Positions 24,301-39,912 of a stretch of DNA of 64,000 nt are shown here, one piece after another. Position numbers and translations under genes: made by a program. The notes below the pieces were generated by a model. The model did no database searches, had not been told where the DNA came from, and saw only the letters and a list, made by a program, of their open reading frames with translations. The stretch comes from Proteromonas lacertae (taxonomy: Eukaryota; Sar; Bigyra; Opalinata; Proteromonadidae), in the NCBI GenBank assembly GCA_002245135.1, contig NGBS01000881.1, positions 120,454 through 184,453 of the forward strand. Direction: 5' to 3'. The stretch's first letter is position 1; each line of letters begins with the position of its first letter.

Positions 24301-27300
24301 CGATAATATCTTTTCGATAAGAACCATATACTCTGAATTTATTTATATCTCTCTCAGGTGAATCTTTTGCTGTTCCATACCATATTGTATTGAAATTTGT
24401 TATAATATTTGGCCAAGCAAATGTTAAACTCAACATTGAACTGCCATTTAATGATAATTTCGAAACATAATATTGAGTATTTAAGTCGTTATCAAATAAA
24501 CTGGTTATTACATCTATCATATTATCAGATTTCTCGGATGATTCGACTATCATTGTTGGAATATCTCCTGATAAATAGGTCTTTATCACTTTCATTTCAC
24601 CGTTTCTCCATTGATAACTATCTAATTTCACTCTCAATCTATCAACCTCATATGCTGTATTATCAGTATACACAACTAAACCTATAGTATTTGTGTCATA
24701 TTTCATTATATTTCCTAGTATCTCAATTTCCACATTCTCTAATTCTATTGTACATGATTCATATATCGTATTATTCAAATAAATTCCTTTTCGATAGATT
24801 TCATGTCCATTCATATATAATACATAAGGACAATCACTGGATATTTTACACATCATATATTCAATTTTTGTAATATCTGATGGAGCTGTAAATGAGGTTC
24901 GATAATAATATTCATGTAGATCTTTATTTCTTTTAGGAAAATTATTATCAATATAAGATATCCAATTATTTTCACCAAAATTATACATCCAACCATTGAC
25001 TGGGATATATTCACTATACTGCCATTTTGAACCACTATCTATTAATGAGCTTGGAATACTGAATGAATATACTAATGTTTCACTAAAACTATCATATCTC
25101 TTTTCTATCATTAATATATCATTATAATAAACTATCACTTCACTATTATCATCCCAAGGTATTAAATTATCACTTCCTAATATTAACTCGAATAAATTAC
25201 CATTACTACAACTACCTCTCCATTCATCATTATTATTAAAAACACCTTCAAAATATATTATTTCAGTATTGTTATTATCTTTCAACCTTATCAACATATT
25301 GTTTCCACTATTTCCACTAATTATATGAATTTGGATTATTCCATTCGTTGTACATTTTATTGAATTAAATATTAATGATATTGTATTTGATTGTATTTCA
25401 TTTTTATCAACAGCTTTTATGCTTATTCTTGTTTCCATAAAATCTATACTTGCTTTTGTATAAATACAACCATTTTCTTTATTCAATTTAAAACCATCAG
25501 GAATATAATCACTCTCAAATAAGTAATAACTAATTCCATTGGATGATGTTGGACAGATCATTTGAGGTATTCCAACTGTTACTGTATATGAATTTTGAGA
25601 ATATGATATTGATGGTCGATTATTTTTAGTATGTATTGTATAAGATTCAATTATTCTAATAATTCCATCAGAATATTCATTATATCTTATTAATTCGCCA
25701 TCTCGACTTATTTTATATTTTCCACCATGTAAACTACTTGATATTACTTTTAATGTTAAAATTTCATTATTATTTATACATTTACCATAATTATAAATAC
25801 TAAATGAGGATGGTTTTAATAAACTGTATATTTCTTTACCATTTGATGAAGAAGATAAAGATAGTTCTACTTCTTTATTGGCTGTTTCAAATTTCATTAA
25901 TATATAAGAATAACCAGATGCACAACCATTTATTGATATTGTTATTGATGAATAACTTAAACCACTTGGATTCATACAATATATTATATATTTCTTGGAT
26001 ATGGATATTGTTGATCTTCCTGTTAATCTTCCATTTATTTCATTAAAACTTAATTCTGATGATAAACTTGGTTCTATATAAAAATAACAATTCTTAAAAC
26101 TGTCAATTTTTGGATTGATTAATATTGGTTCTACTGGAATTATTGAGTTTCCTACATTGTTTACTATTGAATCAAATCTAAATGATGGAGGTAGTTGGAA
26201 ATCTGAAAAACCGATTTGGATAGTTGTGAAATATTTTTCATATGATAATTCTGAATATACTGTTATTTTATACTCTATTAATTCACTTTCATGAATATTT
26301 GGTTTTCCGCTTATTATACCACTTCTTTCATCAAATGATAAACCATCAGCAATTTCAGGTTCTATTTCATATACTAAATCATCAATTTTACTTAATTCTT
26401 CAGATAAAATTGGACTTATAGGGTCTATCTCTATTCCATAGATTAAAGTCACTAATTCATAATTATAATATATCATTCTCATTGGATAATTATAAAATCT
26501 ATTGTCAACTTCTACCCCATTATCACTTGACCATCTCAAATCAAAATATGGAATATTTTTCTTGTTTATATCCTTTCCTGTTATTTCGATTTTGTGATAA
26601 CCCACACTTAATGGAATATCATATTCATAGTTTCCTGATTTTAATACAAATTCAATTGAATCATCTATTTCTATTTTCATATTCTCTATTGTTGTTTCTA
26701 TTATGATTTTATATTCATCAAAATGTAATATATCAATATATCCTTCCCATTTATAGATTGTTGGTTTTTCACTATTATAACTAATATCAATTCCATTCAG
26801 TTCTTTTAAATCAAATGGTAATTTAGTGTATGTTTTTAACTCTAATATATTATCATCTTCATCATCTGAATTTTCACTTTCACTTATATAATATCGAAAT
26901 AATAATCTTTCATTATATTTCTTTTCATTTTTTATTCTTATATTCACATTAACAGATATACTAGACAATGGATTTTCAGCTTTTATTGTATATTCTTTAT
27001 TCTCATATTCTATTGATACTGAACCTTTTAATTCACATTTCTTATTTATGGATAAACCATTTGGTAGATCTGGAATTATACTACATTCAGTTATATCTCC
27101 AATTACAACACTTGGAATTATTAATACTTCATGATTTATATTAAATTGATAATTATTATTTTCATATTCAAATCTTTCAATTGGTCTATAATAAAACACA
27201 AAATTATTATCTTCTATTGGAATTCCTTCTAATAAATTGTTTATATTATTATTACTTATTTTCCCATCTTTATTCTCCCAAGTCAATGTTAATTGATGAT

Positions 27301-30300
27301 CATCACTATCAGCATAGAATAATATTCCAAATTCATGATCATCTTTTTCTAAATACATTCTTGTATCATTCCATTTACCATTATAAGATAATAATATTGG
27401 AGATTTAAGATTGTTATCAATAAATAGAAATACAAAATTATCACCATATAGTCTAAATATATATTCTCCTTCATATTTTACTCTTAAGAATCCCTTCCAT
27501 TGAATTAGATAATTCTCTTCTCTTATTATACCATATGGATAGCTTGTTTCACCTTTCTCTACTACCCAATCACATAAATTGTCAGGCATATAACCATTTT
27601 CACCATCTATTAAACCATTATTTATATTATCCCAATATGGTTCAAATGCTGTTATTTGATAATTAAAACTATTACTAAGAGTATAAAATCCAATTAATCT
27701 ATCCACAGAAAAATCTTTTACATAAATTATTAACGAAAATTCAGATGATTTTCCTAATGGATTTGATGCTTCAAATGTAACAGTAACACCTATTCCATTT
27801 AATTCTTTCGCTATTCCATTTATTATTCCACTATTCTCATCTAATAATATGCCATTCGGTAAGATTCCAGATTTTATTGTCATTCTTTCAAATATTGTAT
27901 TACATATTGGAGGTAATAATGATGTTGGATTATTCAAATTCAATGTTATTCTATTATCATCATAAGGATAATAACAATTCATCAATTTATCATAAATAAC
28001 TATTGAAATTGTTTGTTCATTATATGCTTCATTCTCAGAATAAAATCTTATCTTATAATTTCTTTTACTTGAACTAATCATTGTATTTCCTGATATTTTA
28101 CCACTTCTTTCATCTATTACCAAATTACCTGGTAGTGATGGTTCTACTTTTATTCGATATATACTTCTTTTACATTCACATATTATATTAACATCATCAC
28201 CTACTTTCAATATATTATCATTTGATTTATATAAACATCTTGGCGACTCTCCTCTCACACAATTTGAATTATCTATATTCGACCAAATTGGTTTATCATT
28301 GTCAACTACTACACAACTTCTTTCACTTTTACCATAATAATTATCATCACTACAATCGTCATAAATAACATCACCAATATTTCCATTTGGATTTTCACAT
28401 TTTGAAGATATTATACTAATTGAGATTAATACACTTTGTAATTCCAAACCAGAGTATTTGTATGATCTGATTGTATATGATTTGGATGAGATAACTTCCA
28501 TCGCTTTTCCACTTATTATACCTGTTTCAGAATCAAATGACAATCCAGCTGGTAGAATTGATGGATTGATTGTATATACTCCAACTATTCCATTCGTTGT
28601 TGGCTTTATTGGTGTGATTGTACTATTCAAATATAATGTAAATGGATTTCCATTATATGATAGTGATGATGAATATGATATTTCTTTACAACCTGATCTA
28701 TCTGCATTATCCCAATTACCACCTGTATTACATATTCGATTTGAATAACCTATATAATCTTCTCCACAATCAATGGTTGCTTTATCACCTACTCTTGTTG
28801 ATGGCCAATCATTTTCAGATTCACAATTATCAGATTTACAGAAATAATAATTCAATTCAGTTAATTGAACTGTATTACTACATGATGAGGTGGTTGAACC
28901 AGCCACTTCACTTATTTCTATTGAAAATCCATCATATAAATACTTCCTTTTTAATGCTGTTTCAAATTTAACTTTTGCTTTTCTTGTTAAAGTCATTCCA
29001 TAACTTGTTTTACTATCTAATTCTACTTTTTCATTATTATCTTTGATTCCATACACCTTTCCAACTCTTTGGATCACTATTAGGACAATCTAAACCAGTT
29101 ATAAATTCATAATTATCTATAGCTTTAGCCATTTCATTTGGAAATACTAATGTCATTGTAATTGGCAAAGAATGTGTATATTGAGTTTGAGTATTTAAAT
29201 CTCTATCTATCATATTGAAGAATTGTTGAGAAATTGATGATTCAACATTTGTAGATAGTTTACTTTTATCATATTCATCAGGTAATAATAATCCATAATT
29301 ACATTTATTTGAGATATTTCGATCATACAACATAATAAAACTAAATGGATCATTTATTAAACTATCAGAATGGATATGTGTTTCTATTCCAATTATATTC
29401 AAATCAGTTTCAAACCAACTATTTGGTAAATGCAATTCATGATCTTTTATTGTTACTACTTTTGTTGATTCTGTTAATTCATTTATACTGTCTGGCATAT
29501 TTTTAGAATAGATATTTTCACCATTCAAATATAATATTATTCCACTATCATATCTTATATTTATCATATTCTCGATTAAATCACTATAATAGGAATAATC
29601 TCTTGTATATATTCGATAATATCTTGTTATTCCTTCTCTACTTGGTAAAGTAGATAATTTCGTTTTAATCCAATTTGTATTTACTGTTTTATACCAATTA
29701 TTCTCAAATTTATCACATATTTCCCATCCTGTTTCTTCATTAATTTTATATGTATTTATATCGATTCTATTACTAATTCGATTTGCATTTCTCAACATCA
29801 TATTCACCGTTTCACCTCTTTCATAACCTATTATTATCATTCCATCATCCCAACCATTTTTATATTTACTACTTCCTATTACTGTATATATTCCTAATGA
29901 TAAACATCTTGTAAATCCAAATACTTCATTATTATAAAATCCATCATCATAAGATATTATCTTATTCTTTTCATAATCAATTAATTCAAACTGCATTTTA
30001 TTGCCCATACTACCACCTAATGATCTATAACTAAAATAACCTTCATTAAATTTACAAAATTCATTTATATCAATTTTTATCACTATATTCGTTGTTTCAC
30101 CACCTCTATTCATCACTGATATTGTTAAAGAATAACTACCAACTATTTTTATCATTCCTGATATTACTCCACTTCTAGGATTCATAAATAAACCAGATGG
30201 AATATTTGAACTGGATATTTTCATTATTCCATTTGTTATTGTAGTAGGAATTATGTATATTGTTTCTGATTTTGAAAATGTATAACTTGTTGAAGAATAA

Positions 30301-33300
30301 CTAATTGATGCTTTTCCATTAGGAGATAGATTGATTGTTTTTGTTATTAAATTTTCATTATCATATTCTCCATAACCTAATAATAAATCATTTTCACCTC
30401 CTATTCGATAATATCCATGTCTTTCTATATTATTATTATTTATTGTTAGTTTGATTGTTGATGTTGGAGAACATTTACTCACTTTATTATATTCTCCATC
30501 TATGTGATTATTGTTATAATAAATTATATTCGAATTTGAATCTTCGATTGTTATTGACATTCTTTCAGATGTACTTCGATATTCTAAATCATACATATAT
30601 CCACTATTTCTACAAGCATTTATTGTTATTCGAATTGTCGAACTTATCATTCCTCCTGAATTCTTACATTTTATTACTACTTCTTCATTTATTACTGGAT
30701 TTAATGGAATTCCACTGATTCTACCACTCATTGAATCAAGTTTTAAACCAAATGGAATTGAACTTTCACTTGAAAATACTACTCCACCATCTCCTTCATT
30801 ATATGATGGAATAACATCGAATTCTTCACCTAAATAACCAATTGGGATTTCAGGATATATTAATGAAGAAGGAGGAATAACTTCAATGATTGATATTGTT
30901 ACTGTAGTTGATAATTTCATTCCATTTCCTGATAATACAATCGTATGAATTGTGTTTCTTTCTATTGCGGTTGGTTTTCCTTTTATACAACCTTTCGGAT
31001 CAAATGATAAGCCAGTTGGTAATGAAGGATTAGAAACAAAAGATGTGAAAGATGAAGGATTTACATTGAAATAGATTGGACAATTAATTGATATTTCTTG
31101 ATTATAAACATATTCCATCTTTTGATATTTATATTCCACTAAATTGGAGGGAGAATAATATAACAAATCATCAAATGTTCCTTTCATCGAGGGATTATCT
31201 ATTGACGTGTATGTCATTTTGAAGAAAGGAGATTTTGTTAATGAATTCTTATAGAATGTAATTAGAATTGCATTATATCCTGAATATAATCTCACTTTTC
31301 TACTTACACTTTTAGATTCATTATTATCACAATTTGATCTAATTATTTGATTATTTATCTTTACTTCACTATATGAATCTGATGTTATTGTTATATAATA
31401 ATCATCCACATTATCACATTTTATAAAACCACTCCAATACACTAAAAATTCACTCACAAAACTATTACTTAAATCATTCCATATTATTTCATTATTATCA
31501 TGATTAATAAAACTATCTATTTTCTCTACAATACTATTAGAATAACTAGGAACATTACAACTTTCATAATCACTCTTAACTATATAATATTTACTGTATA
31601 ATCCTTTGTTATAAGCATTACCTCCATTATTATCTATTATTATTATACTTATGATTATTGTTAATTCTAATGGTAGTTTTCCTTCTACTTTTATCTTATA
31701 TGTATTTAAATCACTTGATAATGTACATTTACCACTTATTATTCCTGTTTCATCATCAATTATTAATCCACTTGGAAGAGTTTTTCCTGTTATCGAAAAT
31801 TTTGATACATAACCATATATTTCTGGTGTAAAACTATTCTCTTCATTCACATAAAATATTAACATATTATCATTTGGATAGTTAATATATTGTAAGGGAG
31901 GAGGATAGTATTTTGAATTTAGATTTGATATTGAACCACTTGAACTAGAACTTGTATATAATAACACTAAACTTTGATCATTCTTTTCATTATAAGATAT
32001 GATTATTAATGGATGATATCCTACACTTAATGATATATCAGATGATATTAAAACATTGGAATTCTCTGTTTCAATATATGGAATAGAATAATCATCAATA
32101 AATAAATAAGCTTTTTCATTCGCTGTTAATAAAAATGTATATACACCTCCAACATCTACTTTTAATGCTAAATTCCACATTAAATATATTTGATTTATCT
32201 TATTATCTGTAAATTCACATACACTTGAAGATATACAATCATATTTTACACTATTACTTACTTTTGTTGTAAAACCATATTTCATTTGATAGAAATTACT
32301 TAATATTTCTTTACCACCATCTTTATTATTTGATAATAAACCACTACCTGCATTGGATATTTCGACTGAAATACCATCTTCTAATAACCCAATTGCTAAT
32401 ATATCATATTTCAAATCTACTGTTACAAATTTTCCACCTGCATTACTTATCTTTACCTTTATAATTCCACTTGATGTTGATGAATCACTATAAATACCAT
32501 ATATTGAACCATATTTATGATCGATAAGTAATCCATTTGGTAAGACAGATGATACTTCTACTTCCGTATATATTTTATCACATTTTGGAGGTAATATTTT
32601 GAAAAATACATTTTGAGGAATATAGAATTCACTTTGGCCATAACTGCAACTTGTTAAATCAGAATATATCACTAGTGTGGCTGTAAATATACAATATCGA
32701 TTATCAATTGTTTTGGCTGTTATTGTATATATTTCTTCATTTATATCATAACTTACTTTACCAGATATTCTACCATTATTATCAATTGATAATGTACTTA
32801 TTAGAGGAGGATCAATTGATTCAATAAGATTTATTGGAGTATTACATGTTGGAATAGCAGATAATAATTCATTCACTTTTTTCATAATCTTTGAACCATA
32901 TTCGCATATTGGAATCTCTTCATATTTTATTATTGTAAAGGTTTTACTAAATATGGATATTTGATTGTTATTATAAGCACATTTGATTTTTACTAATATC
33001 GAATTACCACTACTTATTTTACCACTTATTCTACCTGATTCACTATTTATTGATAAACCAGGATAACTACCATCAAACGAGTATGATTGATATTCTGGTT
33101 TGGATATTACATTTCTATTTGTATTATAGTTATTATATAATATATAATTATCATATTCCAATGTTGTTGGTTTATTATTATATATTCCTATTGACATTAA
33201 ATAACTAGAACTCCATCCTCTTTTATTTTGAACTTGAATTTCATAGTCTTCTCGAGATATTTCGGAGTTTGGAATTCCACTAATTTCACCTGTATTACTA

Positions 33301-36300
33301 TTAAATAATGATAATGGAGGAGTAATTCGATATATCAGCTTGTTCATATCACCACTTATTACAGTTGGTATTGTTGAATCAATATTATCTCCTACATAAT
33401 ATGTTAAATATTGTTTGTTATAACTAATTGTTGGATATTTCAATTCACACTTCGAATGAACTTTCCATTCAGTTCTACCAGATACATATAAACATTGTTT
33501 CTTATCTAAACCTTCATAATGTTCTATACAATTCTTTGTCTTGTTTTCATTTGGACCACCTGATCCCATTCCATCATTCTCATCTATGCATTCAACATCT
33601 ATATAAAATATAAATAGATAATTTAAATATGTTATATTATACAGATTATATGTAAAGTTATTTCTTCAAAATGAGAATTATCTCCTCCATCACCTTTTAC
33701 TCTTATTGTTCTGTCATATGTTGAACTTGTTTTAACTGCTCCTTTTATTTCACCAGTATGAAAATCAATTTCAATACCTTCTGGTAAAGCAACAGAATCA
33801 CTATAGTAATATGAAGGAAATTCGGAATTCACTGGATGAGATGGTTTATAAGAAACATAAACATTTCGTATGAAATTCAAAGTATCAGGATAATTGAAAC
33901 TTGTTGGAAGTGAATTATAAACAGCTATTGAAATAATAAATTCTTCACTCCATCCTCTCGAATTAAGTGCTTGAATTGAGAAATTCTTTCTATCAAATGA
34001 TTCTGTTGGTATTCCATTAAAACTACAACTTGAAGGATTAAATATATTAAATGATGGATTAATTTGACATCTTAAAAAGTTTGTTTGAGGGGAATATGTA
34101 ATTGTCAATGAGGCAGATACATCTTTATAGAAAGATATATAATCTGTTGATGAAGTCAATGAAATATATTTCAATAAACATTCAGAATTCTGTTTCCATT
34201 TTATTGTATTACCTTCTAAAATACATGTTTTATTATCTAAACCTTCATAACCAGATTCACATTCGTTTATTACTGTTTCATTCATTATTCCAACTGGATC
34301 TGAACATTTCATTTCTTCAGCTACTTTATAATTGAAGGAATTACTTTTTGAATCAAATGTGACAGTCAATTGACTATTTCCTGGTGTTACAGAACTATCA
34401 ACTTTACCACTTATTACTCCATTATATTTATTAATCGTAATACCACTTGGTTGATTAGATATTACCCAATTTGATACATCTCCATCTACTGTTGGTTTAT
34501 ATGAAACTGAAAATTCTTTATAAAATATCAATTCATCATATTTTACAGAATTGGCAGGACATACATTTCCAGGTTTATTGGTTGATGGATCTAAACATTT
34601 AGGTTCTATACATTAGAATATATAATTAATAAATATAATAATAATATACTATTCACTTGAATAAATACCATCGAAGATAATTTGCTTAAATCAAAAAATG
34701 TTATCGTAATTGTAAATTGAGTTCTTTCTAATTCAGTATATGGAGTTCCACTGATTATTCCATTCTCATTATCAAAATTTATACCTAATGGTAAATCTTT
34801 ATCAATTGAATATCCTTTTATTGATTTACTATCTGATTCTGGTTTAGTTTCACTGTAATAACCAACATAGAATGATACAATCATTGGATCATAATTGATT
34901 GAACTTGGTTTAATCAATTTACAATTATCTGTTATTGAAGATGACCATCTTTGATCGGATAAACATTCTCGAACTTTATTTCCTTCATATCCACTACTAC
35001 ATTTCATATAACACTTATTACCTACACTACAATCTTTCCATTCATCTTCACTTGCACAATATTTCATTATTCCCCATCTAGGTACAAATTCTGCTAATTG
35101 AATTCCTTTACCAAATGATCCTTCCCAATTCTTGACTTTTAATATTTTTATTAAAAAACCTTCATAAGGTAAATAATATGGATTATCAAATCCAAAACTC
35201 TTTCCAACTCCACGATCATTTGATAATTCTCCTTTTTCTACGGAATGTAATAATATGATATATTCAGTTGGATTTGTATTACTAGCATCTAATACATCAG
35301 TTATACCATATATTTCCCACTTATCAGGATCTTTATCAGCATAATTTGAAGCAGTAATCATATCATAACTATTCATATATAAAGCAGTATTACTATTAAA
35401 TGTAATAAGTACATTAACACTTTGTGCAGTGGAAGTCATTTGAGTATTTATTCTATCATCTGCCATTGGACAAGAACCATAATCAGTATTTCCAATTCTA
35501 CATTTTAAACTATTATAATAACCATCAAATACATTATCACTTACTCCTTCTTCTCCATACTCCAATTTGAATTGAAAATCACCTATTGCAGTACTTGCAC
35601 TTGTACTATGTATTTCAATTGCAATATAAACAAAACCGACGTTCATTACAGATAATGGAACTTGAAATATATACTCTTTTGCTGATGAAAAGAAATTAAC
35701 AGCATAAGTTGTAGCAGTTACATCATTTCCATCAAATTTCATATTTCTTCTATATATTTGTTTTCCATTTATATAAATAATCACTCCATTTTTATAAGTG
35801 ACAGTTCCCTTAATGAATAAAGAAGAAGGATGAGAATCATAATAGAAATATTTTCTTAAATATAAAACCCCATTTGTTGTTGTTGTTGGTATAGTAGCAC
35901 TATTACATGTTAAACTCCATTTATTATTCTCAAAGCCTGTTTTCCAATTTGTTTCATAGACAGTATTATATTCATACTCTTCATCAGGAATATTCTCAAT
36001 TATGTATTTATATCTAATAATATGTGTTTCAGTTGATTTATCATGAGAAAATACTGCTTCACCAAATAGTTTTGTGTTTTTATCTGTTTTAACTACCAAT
36101 TTAGTTGTATCACTATCAAACATATCAGATCTAGAGAATATCACTTGAATTGCACCTCGAGCTTTACAAAATGAATAATAAAAATGATAATCAGATTCAG
36201 GTATTATTGTAGTATATATTGATTCACTCTCATAGTTAATCTCGACATTTTGAATTGAATGACTATTAGATAATGTATATTCTGTTGTATATAATAAATC

Positions 36301-39300
36301 ATAGTCATTTTTGCATTTATCTTTACTTATTAATGTTATTGTTGTTGGTTCACTATCTCCATGTGAATTTGTTGCTTTTATAATTATTTCATAAATTTTA
36401 CTAGTTTTTAAATAACCACTTATTTCTCCTGTTTTTTCATTAAACTCAATATGAGGAGGTAATGATGTTGATATTAATATAAAATGATCTGCACCATTTA
36501 TTACATAAGGTGAAACATAGATTGAGGTAAAAATATAAACATTAATCACTGTCTTTGAAAATCGAACAATTGGAATATCATTTGTATTGGTGGAAAAAGT
36601 TAGTGAAACTGTATTTTCATCATTACTGATTCGATTATAAGTATAAAGTACATTATCAAAATAGATCTGATAACTTGGACCTCTTTTTCCCCCATTTGAT
36701 ATTACAAAATTCATATTTGGAGATGATAAACAACCTACATAACTATATTCTTCGATTGAATTATGACTTGTTTTACTATAATATATGTTAGATCCATCAT
36801 CAATCTTTACACTAAACAATCCATCATATGAATAATAATTCATAAAAATAAACCTATAACCTGGATCACATGGAAGAATAGTTAATTTCCAATTATATTC
36901 TATTAGATTCTTATAGGTTTTACATCTGACTGTCACAACTCCATCAAATGTCTCTTTAGGTGCTCCTTTTATTTCTCCAGTTTTTCTATCAATTAAAACA
37001 CCTTTAGGAGCATTGATTAAATCAAACCAAAATACATAATCATAATTTGCTATTGTAGGTTTTAAATCTGACAATATATCTCCCAAGTGCATTGAGATTT
37101 GTCTATAATTTAATTCAATTTCATCAGATGGTTCTAACATTGTCATTGTGAATTTCACTGGATAATATCCACCATTACTATCTCCTACTTTTATTAATGT
37201 TGTATATTCAACTGCAAATGAAATATATTCTTCTATTTTACCACTAATACTGCCATCATTATCTAAATGTAACCCTTTTGGCAATGAGGGAGTAATTGAA
37301 GCATCTGATAATGTTTTGCCATTAAGATTTACTCCTCCATTTATTATATAATTTTTTTCTATTTCCATTCCTATTTCATATTGAGCTAATTCAGTATAAT
37401 ATCTAATCTGATTTCCTGAGATTATTTGAGCATTTTGATAAATTGGTACAAAAGGAGTATTATCAGGAGGTTTATTAGTACCAGTATTTGATGTGATTTG
37501 CATATCATAAGTAACATTATCATCATTATTACTCTTCCAGTACTTATAAATCAAATCTAATTTTTGTGGTGAACTAAATTTCATTGGGACTGTAGTAACT
37601 TCCCCTGTATCACATGTCAATTTAGAATATACATATTTAGTATTAAAGACTAACTCATATAATGCACCACTTCCTTTCAGTTTCCATCTTTTATGAATAC
37701 CAGTTGTTGAAACATGCTTACCTACATATTTAACACCCCAAGCTTTTAAGAAATTTCTATTTAATCCATCAGGTAATCTTGTTGATGGTTGAACTACACC
37801 ATTAGGAAATGGAAATATTTTCTTTATATCTGGTTGTTTTGTATCAAAATCAGTATGTGAAATATCTGTACATTCATTTACTGATCTTAAAGAAAAATAA
37901 CTTCCTTCCAAATACCCAATAAATTGAGTTCCTCCTGCTAAATAAACGGTTGTTCTAGCTTCAGCAGAATAAATTACTGAACTGCGATCTTTATTATAAA
38001 ACTTTCCTTCTAATACTAATACATTTAACATTGGAGAACCTACTTTTATTGTAAATTTACCATAATTATATTTTCCATTATCATTTATAACTGAAGTATC
38101 TTTATAATTATAATCATGAAATGTACCAATTAAAGTAACATATTGACTAAAGCCATTTGTAACTGTATAAAAATTACTTGAAAATTCAAATTTTTGTAAT
38201 GGTTGAACATCAACATAAAATGGATGAATATCTGTGTTTATTGATTGCATTGTTGACATACTAGGACTTTTATATTTTGTATAAAGACCTTGTTGACCAT
38301 TCTGTGCATATGATAAGAATTTAATTGGATAATAACCTTTTGTTAATGTCACCTTATAAGTAAATGCATTACTCCATCCTGTAGTAACTCCTTCTGGTTT
38401 AGTCATATTACTTCCAAAATATAAAGCTGCATAATCATCATATTTTATTTGAAACTGATATTCTCCATCTTCTTCTGCTTTGAATATTGCAGAAAATAAA
38501 ATATAAAGCTGAACAAACCTTCCAGCGGTTTCATCACATGCACTACATTCATAATGTAAATCTGTTATAACTCGCATATTCTCTATATTTCCTAAATGAA
38601 AACTCTTAAAGTGTTTTTCATATTCAAATGTATTACCTTGGTTTTCTTTACTTAAATACATTGTAAACCCTCTCATTGAATCTGGATCTAATATATGGAA
38701 AACAATATCAACTATTTTGTGAATATGATTTGTAGTATCACTCAATATTAACTTCACTGGATAAGTTTTACTTCTATCAATATATTCAGATAACACTCCT
38801 ACTATCAATCCTGTATTCATATTCAATTCTAAACCAGGTAATAAAAATGATCCATCATCTAATGTCACTGATGTTATTTCACACTTAGGTGGTCCAAGTA
38901 TTACTGTTGTAATTGGAGTTACATAAATATCCTTCTGAAGTGTATATTGACATTCAAATTTGGGATATACAGTAATTTCTATATCAACTATTACAGATAC
39001 ACCTTTAGCAAATGTATAGTTGAATTTATATAAAACATTATTCATTTCAAAATGTAAATCATGAATATGCATGCTACCATCATCTCTTAAACCAAATGAA
39101 TCAGATAACATAGGATATGTTACTGTTTCTATTACTTTGGAATTACAAATTGGATAGATTATTCTATCTTCACCAATATTTAATTCAAGTGGGGATTGTA
39201 ATGAACATGTATAACTTGAACTACTTGTGGCTCCTGCACGAATTGTGATTGTTAACTGTGTTGATATTGTATGTTCTCCTACTACTGATACTGTACATGG

Positions 39301-39755
39301 AACTTGATATACTTCTTCTTCTGGAATTCCATATATTGTTCCATTCTTCTCATCTATCACTAAACCTTTCGGTAATGATTCAGCTGAAAATGTATATGAA
39401 GAGGAATAAGGTAAGACTGGAAGGGATTTGATGTTGAATGTTTGTACCAATATATCCATTTATAGTGATTTGAGGATAATTTATCTCAAAAGGGTAAGGA
39501 TCATCTATGAAATTATTACATTTCGAATATACGACAATTTTTGTCAAACATTTGTTCCCACTCAATCGAACCAACTTTATTCCTACATAATCTCTGTCTC
39601 TTACCATAAAGACCAGTTGGACAGTCAATTGAAGCCACTGTTCCTTCTTCAGTCTCTGGCCACACTCCATCCTCTGGGCACTGAGCTCCAAATATTATGT
39701 TGATCATAAAGAACATACCTATAAAATATTTTGTTGATCTAAACTTTGATTTCAT
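18304..39755 (-). CDS. Giant multidomain type I surface protein (about 7,000 aa)
   Basis: Seven long open blocks (39,755-39,516; 39,459-34,606; 34,531-33,632; 33,569-29,037; 29,077-23,774; 23,690-22,125; 22,153-18,641; last exon to 18,304) join through short introns near 39,517, 34,617-34,666, 33,602-33,646, 22,110-22,144 and 18,646-18,685. It starts with a signal peptide (MKSKFRSTKYFIGMFFMINIIFG). About 33 Ig-like He_PIG-type units (LP-x-GL...G-x-I-x-G) alternate with about 13 cysteine modules (C...WP...C-GY-G...R-x-C...W...C). Six PA14-like domains lie near 38,450, 32,150, 31,400, 27,450, 26,700 and 21,900, and discoidin-like domains near 35,400, 29,150, 24,450 and 20,200. The end has a transmembrane helix (18,357-18,440) and an acidic 20-residue tail. 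Adhesion or glycan binding is inferred. Frame joins near 39,430, 29,060 and 23,750 need one-base corrections. Confidence 0.8.
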
Positions 39756-39912
39756 AACCAATTAAATCAAAAACAAAAACCACAATGAAACGACTATATT
39801 TATATTGATCAAAATAAATTGTTTTCTTTTTTTTTAATATCAAGCATTAAAATAGATATAATCTCTATTGGAATTACATTTTTTCGAAAAAATACATGAT
39901 AATAACAAAAAA

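Noticed and set aside
29030-29080. A 16-nt intron at the frame join in the giant gene
   Set aside because: It would restore the frame, but would remove VYGIK, which aligns with WEIYGIT, ILYGKN and FRVYGS in the sister discoidin-like domains. A one-base error is more likely.
39420-39470. A 31-nt intron (GTACAAAC...CCAG) near the start of the giant gene
   Set aside because: Its ends differ from the usual GTA...ATAG/TTAG pattern and it would delete the GTNIQHQIP strand that other Ig-like units have. One base fewer in the CCC run restores the frame equally well.
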